DNA of 9,367 bases from an uncultured Verrucomicrobiota bacterium (lineage in GTDB: Bacteria > Verrucomicrobiota > Kiritimatiellia > RFP12 > UBA1067). Made by a program: the position numbers and the translations under genes. The stretch spans positions 1 through 9,367 of the forward strand of contig CAMPAF010000103.1 of NCBI GenBank assembly GCA_946631535.1, given 5' to 3'. The notes beneath the pieces are model-generated. The model saw only the letters and a list, made by a program, of their open reading frames with translations. It had not been told where the DNA came from and made no database searches. Positions 1-6,440 of this stretch are shown here, piece by piece (within the stretch, counting starts at the first letter, position 1; the number at the start of each line of letters is the position of its first letter).

Positions 1-220
1 TCTTCGCCCACTTGTTCGACTCGTCGTAGTGCGAGTGGTACACGCTCTCCGGCTCGGCGTCGAAGTGCGTGTCTCCCAGGATGGACACGGAATACGCATC
101 AGCCTCCTTGATCGTGGACAGGCCAATAAAATCCGTCGTCTCGCATCCGCACAGCCATGTAGCCCCGGCGGCCACGCCAGCCGTCTTCACGAACTGCCTT
201 CTGTTCATCATTTTTCCCAT
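1..220 (-). CDS. Exported metallophosphoesterase (calcineurin-like), N-terminal part; gene runs off the left edge
   Basis: About 73 N-terminal residues are visible. The start begins MGKMMNRRQFVK, with a twin-arginine motif (NRRQFVK, residues 6-12), a short hydrophobic stretch and a lipobox-like LCGC near residues 23-26, so it is probably a Tat-exported lipoprotein. After the signal comes SILGDTHFD (about residues 50-58), whose D-x-H pattern is the first metal-binding motif of calcineurin-like metallophosphoesterases. The remaining metal ligands lie outside the window, so the substrate is unknown. Three in-frame ATGs exist (220, 211, 208). The one at 220 is chosen because AAAGG lies 7 nt upstream (232-228). 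The gene is 38 bp downstream of the glycerophosphodiesterase gene, so both may act on phosphoester substrates outside the cytoplasm. The family call rests on one motif plus signal type and context. Confidence 0.75.
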   Translation of the reverse strand, partial: MGKMMNRRQFVKTAGVAAGATWLCGCETTDFIGLSTIKEADAYSVSILGDTHFDAEPESVYHSHYDESNKWAK

Positions 221-258
221 CGCTTCACCTTTCAGCCTTCACCATTAGCCTTTCGCCA
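221..258 (-). promoter_or_regulatory. Purine-rich degenerate AAAGG-like ladder with the ribosome binding site of the phosphoesterase gene
   Basis: The 38-bp gap between the GDPD and phosphoesterase genes reads on the minus strand as a run of GG-plus-A-rich blocks (GGCGAAA, GGCTAAT, GGTGAA, GGCTGAAA, GGTGAAG), 6 to 8 bp each. The AAAGG at 232-228 sits 7 nt before the ATG at 220. This is the same geometry as at the GDPD gene, which selects that start over the two internal ATGs. It looks like a decayed relative of the perfect 8-bp array at 1201-1280. Confidence 0.55.
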
Positions 259-1200
259 TCACTTCATTCCGTCCGCGATCGCCTGATAAAGGGCCTCGGG
301 ATAGTCCGTGCCGAACGAGTCGAAGCCGAGCTCCCACAGCAGCTTGTACGTCTTCGGGTTGTTTGCCTCTTCCTGCCACACGCACATGGAGGCCTCCACG
401 CCGGCGGCATGCAGGCGCTCGACGCACGCCTTCATCGTCTCGGGCTTCGGGCAGAACGTCGCGTTCCCCGCCGCGTCGTAGCGGAGCTGGCAGTGGAGCT
501 GCACGTTGTCGATGTCCTTGAAGTTCTCGGCCGCCGCCTTCTCGAAGAGCGCCATCATGTGAGCCTCGCACCTCTCCGTCTCGCCCGGCTTGCCGAAGTC
601 GACGCGCCCCCAGTTGCCGAGGTTCATCCAGTGGAGAGTCTGGCCCTCCGGCAACGCCTTCTTGTAGCGCTTGATCAGGTCGTACTCGCGCGTGATGAAC
701 CAGCACTGCTTCTCAAGGCCGTGCGCCTTCACCATCTCCGCCACCTTCTCCGGCGGGACGTCCTTGAAGTCGATGTGTATCTTGCGGGACGGGTTCTCCT
801 CCATCGCCGTGAAAATCGTCTCCCATAGAGGAGCGCGGCACGTTGCGTACTGCGCGCCTCGGTAGCTGCCGACGTCCTGCTCGCGCAGGTCGGTCCACAG
901 CCACTCGCTGATCTTGCGCTTGTTTAGGGTGTTGTCGTGGAACGCCACGATCTTGCCGTCCTTCGTGAACCGGATGTCGCTCTCGGGCGTGTAACCCTTC
1001 GCCCACGTGTAGAGCAGCGCCTCCATCGTGTTGTCCGGGCGGCCCTTGCCGTCGCCGCGATGGATGAGCGAATGCTTCAGCGTCTCGAGACGCTCCGGCG
1101 TCAGGGCGCGGAACTCCGCGCGCCCCTGCAACACGACACATGCGGCCGCCGCCACGGCCACCTTCACTGCCAGCTTCCAGTCAATCATGATCTTTTTCAT
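259..1200 (-). CDS. Glycerophosphodiester phosphodiesterase (GDPD) family protein, exported
   Basis: 313 aa. The family hydrolyses glycerophosphodiesters to an alcohol and glycerol-3-phosphate in a TIM barrel, using metal ions. Visible hallmarks are HRGD (residues 47-50, catalytic His and Arg), DNTME (56-60, metal-binding Glu), ESDIRFTKDG (73-82, acidic metal ligands), FHDN (87-90, second catalytic His), IHIDFKD (141-147, conserved Lys) and FGTDYPE near the end (296-302). The N-terminus is basic and then hydrophobic (residues 8-25), like a signal peptide or anchor, so it probably works in the periplasm. The start at 1200 has AAAGG exactly 7 nt upstream, supplied by the tandem repeat that fills the upstream gap; ATG at 1188 (MIDWKL) is an alternative. 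It lies between a GH28-like gene and a phosphoesterase, which fits nutrient scavenging, though the true substrate cannot be read from the sequence. Confidence 0.9.
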   Translation of the reverse strand: MKKIMIDWKLAVKVAVAAAACVVLQGRAEFRALTPERLETLKHSLIHRGDGKGRPDNTMEALLYTWAKGYTPESDIRFTKDGKIVAFHDNTLNKRKISEWLWTDLREQDVGSYRGAQYATCRAPLWETIFTAMEENPSRKIHIDFKDVPPEKVAEMVKAHGLEKQCWFITREYDLIKRYKKALPEGQTLHWMNLGNWGRVDFGKPGETERCEAHMMALFEKAAAENFKDIDNVQLHCQLRYDAAGNATFCPKPETMKACVERLHAAGVEASMCVWQEEANNPKTYKLLWELGFDSFGTDYPEALYQAIADGMK

Positions 1201-1280
1201 CTTTTAACCTTTCAACCTTTCAACCTTTTAACCTTTCAACCTTTTAATCTTTTAACCTTTTAACCTTTTAACCTTTTAAC
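1201..1280 (-). repeat. Ten-copy 8-bp tandem repeat filling the whole intergenic gap
   Basis: On the minus strand the gap is exactly ten 8-bp units of consensus RTTRAAAG, with no leftover base between the TAA of the GH28-like gene and the ATG of the GDPD gene. In order the units are four GTTAAAAG, one ATTAAAAG, then GTTGAAAG, GTTAAAAG, two GTTGAAAG and a final GTTAAAAG. Only two positions vary, both as transitions. Eight of the nine unit junctions create AAAGG, and the last one sits 7 nt before the ATG at 1200, where it can act as the ribosome binding site. Confidence 0.95.
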
Positions 1281-2579
1281 TTACCGATACGTCCACCTGA
1301 CGTTGTCGAACGTGAAGTCCGTGCAGTTCTCGAACAGCCCGCCGTTCTTCTTCGGCACGTAGTGCGCCTTGCCCTTCTCGATCACGAACTCCACGTTCGA
1401 GAAGCGCCAACTGCTCACGTTGTCCTCCGGTCGGCACTCGAACACCGGCGGCAGCCCGCCCGTGAAGCGGCAGTTGGAGAACGAGATGTTGCGGATGAAG
1501 TCGACCTTCTCCGTGTCCGCGATGCGGACCTGTATCGGCGCGTTGACGCTGTCCATGCGCATGTTGGAGAAGCTGACGTTCTCGACGAAGAACGGCAGGA
1601 TCGGCCCAGTCGGCGGCAGGATGCCGTTCTTGGCGTCGCGCGGCGGATCGATGTGGTAGTTGTCGTTGTTCGGCGGCAGGTTGAACTGCACGCCAAGGCG
1701 CGAATGCTGGCAGACGATGTTGTTGATCGCGACGTCGCGGATGCCGTAGTCCTCCGTCCAGCCGAAGCGGATGGCGCTCTGGTTGGCTGAGAGGACGCAG
1801 TTCTCGATCGTGACGCGCTCGCACGGGCGCGGCACCTTCATCTGCTCCTGGTGCGTGCGGAGTATGAGCGAGTCGTCCTGCGAATGTATGATGCAGTCGC
1901 TCACGGTCACGTCGCGGCAGCCGCCGAAGTGCAGCCCGTCGCCGTTGGGGTACTGCGGATGGCACTCGATGCGCACGCCGCGCACCTGGACGCGGTCGCA
2001 GTCGAGGAACCACGTGCACCAGCCGCAGGGGTGGTAGAAGAGGAAGTCCTCCAGCTGCACGTCCTTGCAGGCCACGAAGAGCGCGCTCCGACCGGTGATG
2101 AGCGTGTCGGACTTCCGCCGGAACTTCGGCTGGCCCGGCCTTGGGTTCGGCACCGGCTCATGGAAGGAGTCGGCGTTTCCGTCAACAGTGCCGCGCCCGG
2201 TGATGGCGACGTTCGTCTGGGCGACGGTGTAGAAGAGCGCCCGCTTGTTGAAGCGCGGCACGCGGTCCACGTTCCAGTATTCGCTAGGACCGAACTCCGG
2301 ATACTTGAGCGCGTCCGTGCCGCCCATTAGCGTCGCACCGCGGTCGATCTCCAGCCGCACGTTGCTCTTCAGGTTGAGCGTGTACGTCATGTACGTACCG
2401 CCGCCCGGCACTAGCACCATGCCGCCGCCCGCGGCGCTGCACGCGTCGATCGCCTTCTGGATCGCCGCCGTGTTGTCGGTCTTGCCGTCCGCCTTCGCTC
2501 CGTAGTCGGTCACGTCGAACGTCCTCGCGCCCGCGCCCGCCGCCAGCAGGACCGCCGCGGCCAGTGTCATGTTCTTCAT
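1281..2579 (-). CDS. Secreted right-handed beta-helix protein, GH28 polygalacturonase-like / pectate lyase superfamily
   Basis: 432 aa from the ATG at 2579. An ORF extension to 2612 exists, but 2579 has a strong AAAGGAG 7 nt upstream and begins a signal peptide (MKNMTLAAAVLLAAGAGA). Then comes FDVTDYGAKADGKTDNTAAI (21-40), the start typical of the Pectate_lyase_3 beta-helix domain, followed by GGGMVLVPGGGTY and repeated parallel-helix rungs (for example DVAINNIVC, NVSFSNMRM, NISFSNCRF). GH28-like catalytic acids are visible as NGDG (212-215) and QDD (234-236). The usual GHG histidine motif and the RIK substrate motif are not seen, so activity on polygalacturonan is uncertain; another uronide, rhamnoside or xyloside is possible. 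It is probably periplasmic or outer-surface. One nucleotide separates it from the rsmE stop, so it is likely translated from the same message. Confidence 0.82.
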   Translation of the reverse strand: MKNMTLAAAVLLAAGAGARTFDVTDYGAKADGKTDNTAAIQKAIDACSAAGGGMVLVPGGGTYMTYTLNLKSNVRLEIDRGATLMGGTDALKYPEFGPSEYWNVDRVPRFNKRALFYTVAQTNVAITGRGTVDGNADSFHEPVPNPRPGQPKFRRKSDTLITGRSALFVACKDVQLEDFLFYHPCGWCTWFLDCDRVQVRGVRIECHPQYPNGDGLHFGGCRDVTVSDCIIHSQDDSLILRTHQEQMKVPRPCERVTIENCVLSANQSAIRFGWTEDYGIRDVAINNIVCQHSRLGVQFNLPPNNDNYHIDPPRDAKNGILPPTGPILPFFVENVSFSNMRMDSVNAPIQVRIADTEKVDFIRNISFSNCRFTGGLPPVFECRPEDNVSSWRFSNVEFVIEKGKAHYVPKKNGGLFENCTDFTFDNVRWTYR

Positions 2580-2580
2580 G

Positions 2581-3402
2581 TCAGGTCTCCTTTGTTGTAT
2601 TTGTAAATGCATCCGCCTCCGGCATCAGCCGGGCGAGGAGTGCGATCGTGGCCGTGTCCGTGCGCAGGATGCGCGGCCCGAGCGACATCCGTCGGAAGCC
2701 GTGTGCCTCAAGCCGCGCCACCTCGTCATCCGTCCAGCCGCCCTCAGGTCCGATGGCAACGATTGGCCGGTCCATGGCCGATTTAAGGCCTTTAGGGTCA
2801 TTAAGGTCGTTAAGGTCGTTAGGGTCATTAAGGTCATTAAGGCCGTTAGGGTCATTATCGACCTTAGAAATGCTTGAAGGATGCGCCACTATCCTGTTCT
2901 TCTGTCCTCCAAACTGCTCCTCGAACCGGCCGCCCTCCAGCCACCGGCCGAACGCCCGCTCGATCTGGATCGTCGGCAACGCCGTGGTTCCTGCCTGCAT
3001 GAGGCCGTCCACCAGCAGCGGACGGTAGATTTCCTCCTTCAGGAGCTGCGCGCCCCAGAACGCCTTCTCCACCTTGGCAGCGCCCACGAGGACGATCCGC
3101 CCCACGCCCATCGCCGCCAGCTGCGGCAGCAGCCTCTTCATCGCGCGCGGACGCGGGGGCGCAAGGATCAGGTCGATCCACGGCGGCGGCGCCTCGCGGT
3201 CGTGCTCGCACTTCACCGTCACCATCTCTCCCTCGATGCGTTCGATGACGCCCGTGCCGATCAGACCGTCCACCACGCCCGTCTTCAGCGTCTGCCCCAC
3301 CTCGCCGTGAAGTATCGTGAGCACATGCTCGGCCCGCGCGCCGCCAAACGTGGCGCGTCCGTCCGCATCCAGCTCGTCCGCGTTGAAAAGTATCCGGTTC
3401 AT
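2581..3402 (-). CDS. rsmE: 16S rRNA (uracil(1498)-N3)-methyltransferase RsmE
   Basis: 273 aa, longer than the usual 240-250. RsmE methylates N3 of U1498 in helix 44 of 16S rRNA using S-adenosylmethionine. The N-terminal part (residues 1-75) fits the PUA-like RNA-binding domain. The rest is a SPOUT methyltransferase with the hallmark knot motifs IGPEGGW (217-223) and LGPRILRTDTA (241-251). Between IVAHP (171-175) and RPIVAIGPEGG (212-222) is an extra segment of about 35 residues built from Asn-Asp-Leu and Asn-Asp-Pro triplets, encoded by a 9-bp tandem repeat. Both flanking motifs are intact and in frame, so the enzyme is probably active with the segment looped out. The start overlaps the M16 peptidase stop (ATGA, 3402-3399) and has no clear Shine-Dalgarno, which suggests translational coupling. 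Confidence 0.93.
   Translation of the reverse strand: MNRILFNADELDADGRATFGGARAEHVLTILHGEVGQTLKTGVVDGLIGTGVIERIEGEMVTVKCEHDREAPPPWIDLILAPPRPRAMKRLLPQLAAMGVGRIVLVGAAKVEKAFWGAQLLKEEIYRPLLVDGLMQAGTTALPTIQIERAFGRWLEGGRFEEQFGGQKNRIVAHPSSISKVDNDPNGLNDLNDPNDLNDLNDPKGLKSAMDRPIVAIGPEGGWTDDEVARLEAHGFRRMSLGPRILRTDTATIALLARLMPEADAFTNTTKET
2587..2593 (-). promoter_or_regulatory. Shine-Dalgarno AAAGGAG for the GH28-like gene, inside the end of rsmE
   Basis: AAAGGAG lies 7 nt before the ATG at 2579 and forms part of the last codons of rsmE (Lys-Glu-Thr-stop). It settles the start at 2579 against the longer frame opening at 2612. It is also the closest match to the anti-Shine-Dalgarno consensus seen in the window. 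Confidence 0.8.
2783..2854 (-). repeat. In-frame 9-bp tandem repeat, eight units, inside rsmE
   Basis: Plus-strand units from 2783 are ttaaggcct, ttagggtca, ttaaggtcg, ttaaggtcg, ttagggtca, ttaaggtca, ttaaggccg and ttagggtca, consensus TTARGGYCR. A ttaggg unit closes each group of two or three, hinting at a 27-bp higher-order unit. Read as rsmE codons they give repeating Asn-Asp-Leu or Asn-Asp-Pro at about residues 183-207. Codon choice is uniform and unlike the GC-rich surroundings: every Leu is CTT, every Pro CCT and every Asp GAC. Confidence 0.93.
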
Positions 3403-4643
3403 CGCTTTGGCACGACCCAGGAGACCGACTTGTTCTTCTCCTGCAGTATCTCGTTGGCGATCTCGAGCACATCGTCCGCAGTGACGGCTGAGATGCCAGC
3501 GACAACCTCTTCCGGCGCCAGTATCCTGCCGTACGTCTGCACGCAGTTGCCGAAGTAGAAGAGCCGCGCGCGCACCTGCTCGAGGCCGAGGCGGAAATTG
3601 CCCACGAGGTACTCCTTCGTGCGCTTCAGCTCCGCCGCGCCTGGACGCTTCGCGCGGATGCGGTCGAGCTCGCGCTCGATTGCCGACACCGCCTGCGGCA
3701 CGCGATCCGTCGCCAGCCCCGCCGTCACGGCCCAGCCGCCGACCTCCTCGAAGAACTGCAGCTGCGAGCGGATGTCGTAACTGAGGCCGCGCTTCTCGCG
3801 CACGCTCTGGAAGAGACGCGAGCTCATCGACCGCCCCATCAGCCCGTCGAACACGTTCGCCGCGTATTTCTTGCGGGCCGGAGCGCGCACTCCGAACGTG
3901 CGGAAACCCATTGCCAGCTGCACCTGCTGGATGTCGCGCTCGGCGCGCACCTCCTTCACGGGGCGCTGCCGCGCCTTCACCGGCACGTATGGGAGCGGCC
4001 TGCCTCCGGCAAGTCCGCCTAAGGCATTCTCGACGAGCGCGCGGGCCGCCGTCGGATCGAACCGCCCAGCCACCACGGCCGTCGTCGCAGCCGGCACGTA
4101 GGCGCGGCGGATGTACTTGCGCAGCGCCTGCGGCGTCATCTTGCCGAGCGTCTCGGACGACCCTGCTATTGGCAGGCCGAGCGCGTTGTCAGGGAAGAGC
4201 GCGCGGGAAAGGTTCTCGGACGCCACCGAGTCCGGCTCGTCCGCATACATCTTGATCTCCTCGAGAATGACCTGGCGCTCGCGCGCGAACTCCGCGTCCG
4301 GGATCGCGGCATGCACGAACATGTCGGAAATGATGTCCACCGCCGTTGGCAGGTAGTCGCACGGCAGGTAGGCGTAGAAGCAGGTGCCCTCCTCGCTCGT
4401 GTAGGCGTTGAAGTTGCCGCCGCGACCCTCGATGGCCTGCGAGATCGCGAGGGCGGTGCGCGTGGCCGTGCCCTTGAAGAGCATGTGCTCGATGAAGTGC
4501 GAGATGCCGGCTTCCTTAGTCGCCTCGTGGCGGCTGCCGCTCGCGACGAAAAGGCCGAAGCAGACGCTCTCCACGTGGTCGTCCGGCACCAGCACGAGCT
4601 TCAGCCCGTTGGGCAGCGTCTCAAGAACGGCTTTCGGCAGCAT
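3399..4643 (-). CDS. M16 family zinc metallopeptidase (processing-peptidase-like)
   Basis: 414 aa, the usual size for a single-chain bacterial M16B peptidase. The inverted zinc motif HFIEH is at residues 49-53 (zinc ligands His49 and His53, catalytic Glu52). The distal Glu ligand is likely Glu129 in ILEEIKMYADEPD, at the expected spacing of about 76 residues. The N-terminus (LPNGLKLVLVPDDHVESV, then GSRHE) and the C-terminal half motif SSRLFQSVREKRGLSYDI (274-291) are typical of the family. No signal peptide is seen, so it is probably cytoplasmic; it may degrade peptides or process precursors. The start at 4643 has AAGGAG 7 nt upstream (4656-4651) and lies inside hisA, overlapping it by 23 nt. 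Its own stop overlaps the rsmE start (ATGA). Confidence 0.94.
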   Translation of the reverse strand: MLPKAVLETLPNGLKLVLVPDDHVESVCFGLFVASGSRHEATKEAGISHFIEHMLFKGTATRTALAISQAIEGRGGNFNAYTSEEGTCFYAYLPCDYLPTAVDIISDMFVHAAIPDAEFARERQVILEEIKMYADEPDSVASENLSRALFPDNALGLPIAGSSETLGKMTPQALRKYIRRAYVPAATTAVVAGRFDPTAARALVENALGGLAGGRPLPYVPVKARQRPVKEVRAERDIQQVQLAMGFRTFGVRAPARKKYAANVFDGLMGRSMSSRLFQSVREKRGLSYDIRSQLQFFEEVGGWAVTAGLATDRVPQAVSAIERELDRIRAKRPGAAELKRTKEYLVGNFRLGLEQVRARLFYFGNCVQTYGRILAPEEVVAGISAVTADDVLEIANEILQEKNKSVSWVVPKR

Positions 4644-5355
4644 CGTTCATCTCCTTCAGCGTCGTGCGCCCGTCGTAGAGCGCCTTGCCCACGATGGCGG
4701 CGCGCAGGTTCGCGCGGCCGAGCGCGATCAGGTTGCGCACGTCCTGCGGCGACGAGACGCCGCCAGACGCGGTGATCGCGCAAGTCGGCGCCGCGTCGCA
4801 TATTGCCGCCATCTGAGCGAGATTTGGTCCGCCCAGCATGCCGTCTGTCGCCGTGTCCGTGTAGATTATCGACTTCACGCCGGCGGCGGCGACGGCCTTT
4901 GCGAGGTCTGTGGCCTTCACGGCGGTGGTGGTCACCCACCCGCGCGTCTGGACGAACCCGTCGCGCGCGTCGATGCCGGCTGTGATGCGGTCGCCGTACT
5001 GCTCCACGGCCTGCGCGAGGAACGCGGGATTCTCCAGCGCGGCGGAGCCGATGATCGCGCGCGCCGCGCCGGCTTCCAGCACGGCGTCGAGCGCCTCTGG
5101 CGTGCGCAGCCCGCCGCCCACCTCGACGGGTCCGCCGAACGCCTCGATTATCGCGCGGATCACCTCTGCGTGACGGGGCGTGCCCGCGAATGCGCCGTCA
5201 AGATCCACGACGTGCAGCTCGCGGCCGCCCTGCGCCCGCCAGTCGCGCGCCTGCGCGGCGGGGTCGTCGTTGTACGTGGTGACGTCGTCCGCGCGCCCCT
5301 GCCGGAGCCGCACGCACACGCCACCCTTCAAGTCGATTGCCGGTAGAATAATCAT
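4621..5355 (-). CDS. hisA: Phosphoribosylformimino-5-aminoimidazole carboxamide ribotide isomerase HisA
   Basis: 244 aa, full family length. HisA catalyses the Amadori rearrangement of ProFAR to PRFAR in histidine synthesis, as a cytoplasmic TIM barrel with two half-barrel phosphate sites. Visible motifs are MIILPAIDLKGG (1-12, catalytic Asp8), HVVDLDGA (48-55), VEVGGGLRT (77-85, first phosphate site), AGIDARDG (126-133, the second catalytic Asp, Asp129), YTDTATDGMLGGPN (165-178) and TASGGVSS (195-202) with VGKALYDG (222-229) for the second phosphate site. The frame stays open upstream to 5568, but the start is 5355 because homology begins at MIILPAIDL and GAGG lies 7 nt upstream. It is away from other his genes, between aroC and an M16 peptidase gene. 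Its 3' end overlaps the peptidase gene by 23 nt. Confidence 0.95.
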   Translation of the reverse strand: MIILPAIDLKGGVCVRLRQGRADDVTTYNDDPAAQARDWRAQGGRELHVVDLDGAFAGTPRHAEVIRAIIEAFGGPVEVGGGLRTPEALDAVLEAGAARAIIGSAALENPAFLAQAVEQYGDRITAGIDARDGFVQTRGWVTTTAVKATDLAKAVAAAGVKSIIYTDTATDGMLGGPNLAQMAAICDAAPTCAITASGGVSSPQDVRNLIALGRANLRAAIVGKALYDGRTTLKEMNDAAESRS

Positions 5356-5396
5356 TTTTAAGCCTCGTGAAAGGCTTGCATTATACCACAAACGGC
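5356..5396 (-). promoter_or_regulatory. Putative internal promoter and leader hairpin of hisA
   Basis: The aroC-hisA gap contains a perfect TATAAT (5385-5380, minus strand). The best upstream match is TTGGTC with a short 15-bp spacer, so the -35 box is weak. Transcription would begin near 5373. AAGCCT (5377-5372) and AGGCTT (5365-5360) form a 6-bp stem with a 6-nt loop, and the 3' arm overlaps the GAGG ribosome binding site (5366-5363). A separate short palindrome, AAGACC-tttt-GGTCTT, overlaps the aroC stop (5414-5399) but has no U-run after it, so I do not call it a terminator. Confidence 0.5.
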
Positions 5397-6440
5397 CTAA
5401 GACCAAAAGGTCTTGGGGGTGTGGGAGAGGCGGCAGGTGGACGGCAGCTGCGCGAAGCGCGCCTTCATCTCGGCAAGCGAATCGCCGCCAAGCTTCTCCG
5501 TAAGCGCGTCCGCCAGCACGAGGCATACCGCCGCCTCGACCACCACCACGGCGCGCGGCACGGGACACACGTCACTCCGCTCGTATACGGTCTGCGCAGG
5601 CTCGCCAGTCGCGAGGTCGACCGTCGGCTGCGGCTTGAGCGTCGTGGGAATCGGCTTCATGGCGGCACGCACCACAAGCGGATCGCCGTCAGTGATGCCG
5701 CCAGCGAGCCCGCCCATCCGTCCGCGCGTCTCGGTGCCTTTCATGGCCGCGAGCGCAAAGCCGTCGCCGAACTCCACTCCCTTGATGGCAGGGATGGACA
5801 TCACGGCGGCGGCGAGCCGCGCATCGAGGCGACGGTCTGCCGAGACATGCGAGCCGAGACCCACGGGGAGCCCCTTCGCCACTACCTCGATGACGCCGCC
5901 CAGCGTCTCGCCCTCCTTGCGAGCCTGCTCGATGAGCGCTACAGACATCTCGTCCGCCCCGTCGCACTGCACGCCTCCGAGCGCGATGATGCGCCCCTCC
6001 ACCGCGATCCCGAACTCGCCCAGCATCGCGCGGCAGCACGCGCCCGCCGCCACCCGCGACGCGGTCTCGCGCGCCGAGGCGCGCTCCAGCGCAGGACGAA
6101 CATCGTCGTAGCCGTACTTCACCGCCGCCGCGAAATCCGCGTGCCCCGGGCGCGGCGTGGTGTATGCATGAATGGACTTCCCCTTCCACGCCTCGTGGTT
6201 CGCGTTGGCGATCGCGAGAGCCACCGGCGCGCCGGTGGTGCGTCCAGCCAACACGCCGCCGACAATCGCCGCGCGGTCTGTCTCGATGGACATCCGCCCG
6301 CCGGCACCGAGCGCTATCTGCCTCCGTGCCAGGTCCGCGCGGATAAGGTCCTCGTCCAGCGGCAGGCCGGCAGGCATGCCTTCCAGGATGACGGTCAGCT
6401 GCGGACCATGCGATTCTCCTGCTGTAACCAAACGGATCAT
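5397..6440 (-). CDS. aroC: Chorismate synthase
   Basis: 347 aa, near the family norm of 350-360. The enzyme converts 5-enolpyruvylshikimate-3-phosphate to chorismate, the last common step of aromatic synthesis, using reduced FMN in the cytoplasm. Motifs are TAGESHG (6-12, catalytic His), RPGHAD (97-102), KYGYDDVRPALERASARETA (108-127), GGITDGDPLVVRAAMKPIPT (247-266) and ERSDVCPVP (287-295), ending in the expected GGDS (318-321). The frame is open to 6503, but the start is set at 6440 where the conserved MIRLVTAGESHG begins, with AGAGG 8 nt upstream. The start overlaps the preceding stop as ATGA (6440-6437). One oddity is that the stretch usually like GYGRGGRM reads ALGAGGRM (43-50), with Ala where Arg is common. 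Confidence 0.95.
   Translation of the reverse strand: MIRLVTAGESHGPQLTVILEGMPAGLPLDEDLIRADLARRQIALGAGGRMSIETDRAAIVGGVLAGRTTGAPVALAIANANHEAWKGKSIHAYTTPRPGHADFAAAVKYGYDDVRPALERASARETASRVAAGACCRAMLGEFGIAVEGRIIALGGVQCDGADEMSVALIEQARKEGETLGGVIEVVAKGLPVGLGSHVSADRRLDARLAAAVMSIPAIKGVEFGDGFALAAMKGTETRGRMGGLAGGITDGDPLVVRAAMKPIPTTLKPQPTVDLATGEPAQTVYERSDVCPVPRAVVVVEAAVCLVLADALTEKLGGDSLAEMKARFAQLPSTCRLSHTPKTFWS

Noticed and set aside
1201..1280. The 8-bp array as a CRISPR or an iteron-type origin
   Set aside because: There are no spacers, the units are only 8 bp and abut directly, and no cas, rep or partition gene is nearby.
2580..2612. Start of the GH28-like gene at 2612
   Set aside because: The extra 11 residues overlap rsmE and precede the signal peptide, while 2579 has AAAGGAG at 7 nt spacing.
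4408..5346. Plus-strand open frame of 312 codons over hisA and the M16 gene
   Set aside because: It spans the antisense of two confident genes that overlap each other and has no motif of its own.
5396..5417. Hairpin at the aroC stop codon as an intrinsic terminator
   Set aside because: The 6-bp AAGACC/GGTCTT stem with a 4-nt loop is not followed by a U-run in the minus-strand transcript, and a mismatch interrupts any extension of the stem.
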